IMG/VR virus record: IMGVR_UViG_3300028111_000023
Location: 1 to 20,858 of that record
DNA length: 20,858 bases
DNA from: a virus
Reading direction: 5' to 3' (one strand)
The translations under genes were made by a program, and so were the position numbers. Below are positions 20,834 to 20,858 of this stretch, in pieces; positions within the stretch are counted from its first letter, which is position 1; each line of letters opens with the position of its first letter. Under the pieces are notes generated by a model that had not been told where the DNA came from, made no database searches, and saw nothing but the letters and a program-made list of their open reading frames with translations.

Positions 20834-20858
20834 CAAACGACGGACAATATCTCAGAAC
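20820..20858 (+). promoter_or_regulatory. Start of a fifth promoter element, cut by window end
   Basis: TTAACATCCGTTAACA (20820-20835) is identical to the copy at 19380-19395. GGACAATAT starts 22 bases after it (20842), the same spacing as GCACAATAA in the other copies. The window ends before the SP6-like core is expected, at about 20865. Confidence 0.6.

Overview
This window looks like part of the genome of a tailed bacteriophage, most likely one infecting a member of the Bacteroidota, possibly marine. The phage assignment rests on a large terminase with Walker and nuclease motifs, a long portal-type protein, a run of fibre-like structural proteins and an SLT-type muramidase. The host assignment is inferred from several copies of the Bacteroidota-type -7 promoter box (TATATTTG or TAnnTTTG) in front of left-arm genes. 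No integrase, tRNA, rRNA, CRISPR array or insertion sequence was recognised. A major capsid protein and a polymerase are not in the window.

Left arm, minus strand, read from 11978 down to 1: a fibre-like protein, two small unknown genes, a protein that looks like two fused GroES (Cpn10) modules, a small coiled-coil protein (possible small terminase), a zinc-ribbon protein, the large terminase, the portal, then a series of virion-surface proteins. These include a 584-residue protein with a collagen-like Gly-X-Y shaft and two fibres that share the N-terminal signature MA(D/N)WK(R/K)VL. The genes are packed tightly, with 1 to 14 base overlaps. Several displayed starts were shortened to an ATG because the longer version begins with TTG or GTG, or runs into a promoter box.

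Middle, 12000-16900: mostly minus-strand genes for lysis and small accessory proteins. They are an SLT muramidase, a glycine-rich protein, three very basic small proteins, a membrane-anchor plus coiled-coil protein (holin-like candidate) and a secreted M43-type metalloprotease with dockerin-like calcium-binding repeats. Two plus-strand genes interrupt them: a winged-helix DNA-binding protein that diverges from the structural operon, and a small secreted protein. In four of these minus-strand units a -7-like box ends exactly four bases before the ATG, which predicts leaderless transcripts.

Right arm, plus strand, from about 17220 to the end: a 105-residue coiled-coil protein, an ArdC-like antirestriction metalloprotein of clearly higher G+C content, and five proteins of unknown function. 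Each transcription unit here is preceded by copies of a different, spaced element: TTAACAT..., then 22 bases from start to start to GCACAATAA, then 23-24 bases to CGTTAnyACTAyAGAA. The last block closely resembles the SP6/T7 class of phage RNA polymerase promoters. The two arms therefore appear to be run by two transcription systems: host-like promoters on the left and a phage-specific class on the right. They are separated by a 432-base gene-free stretch at 16898-17329.
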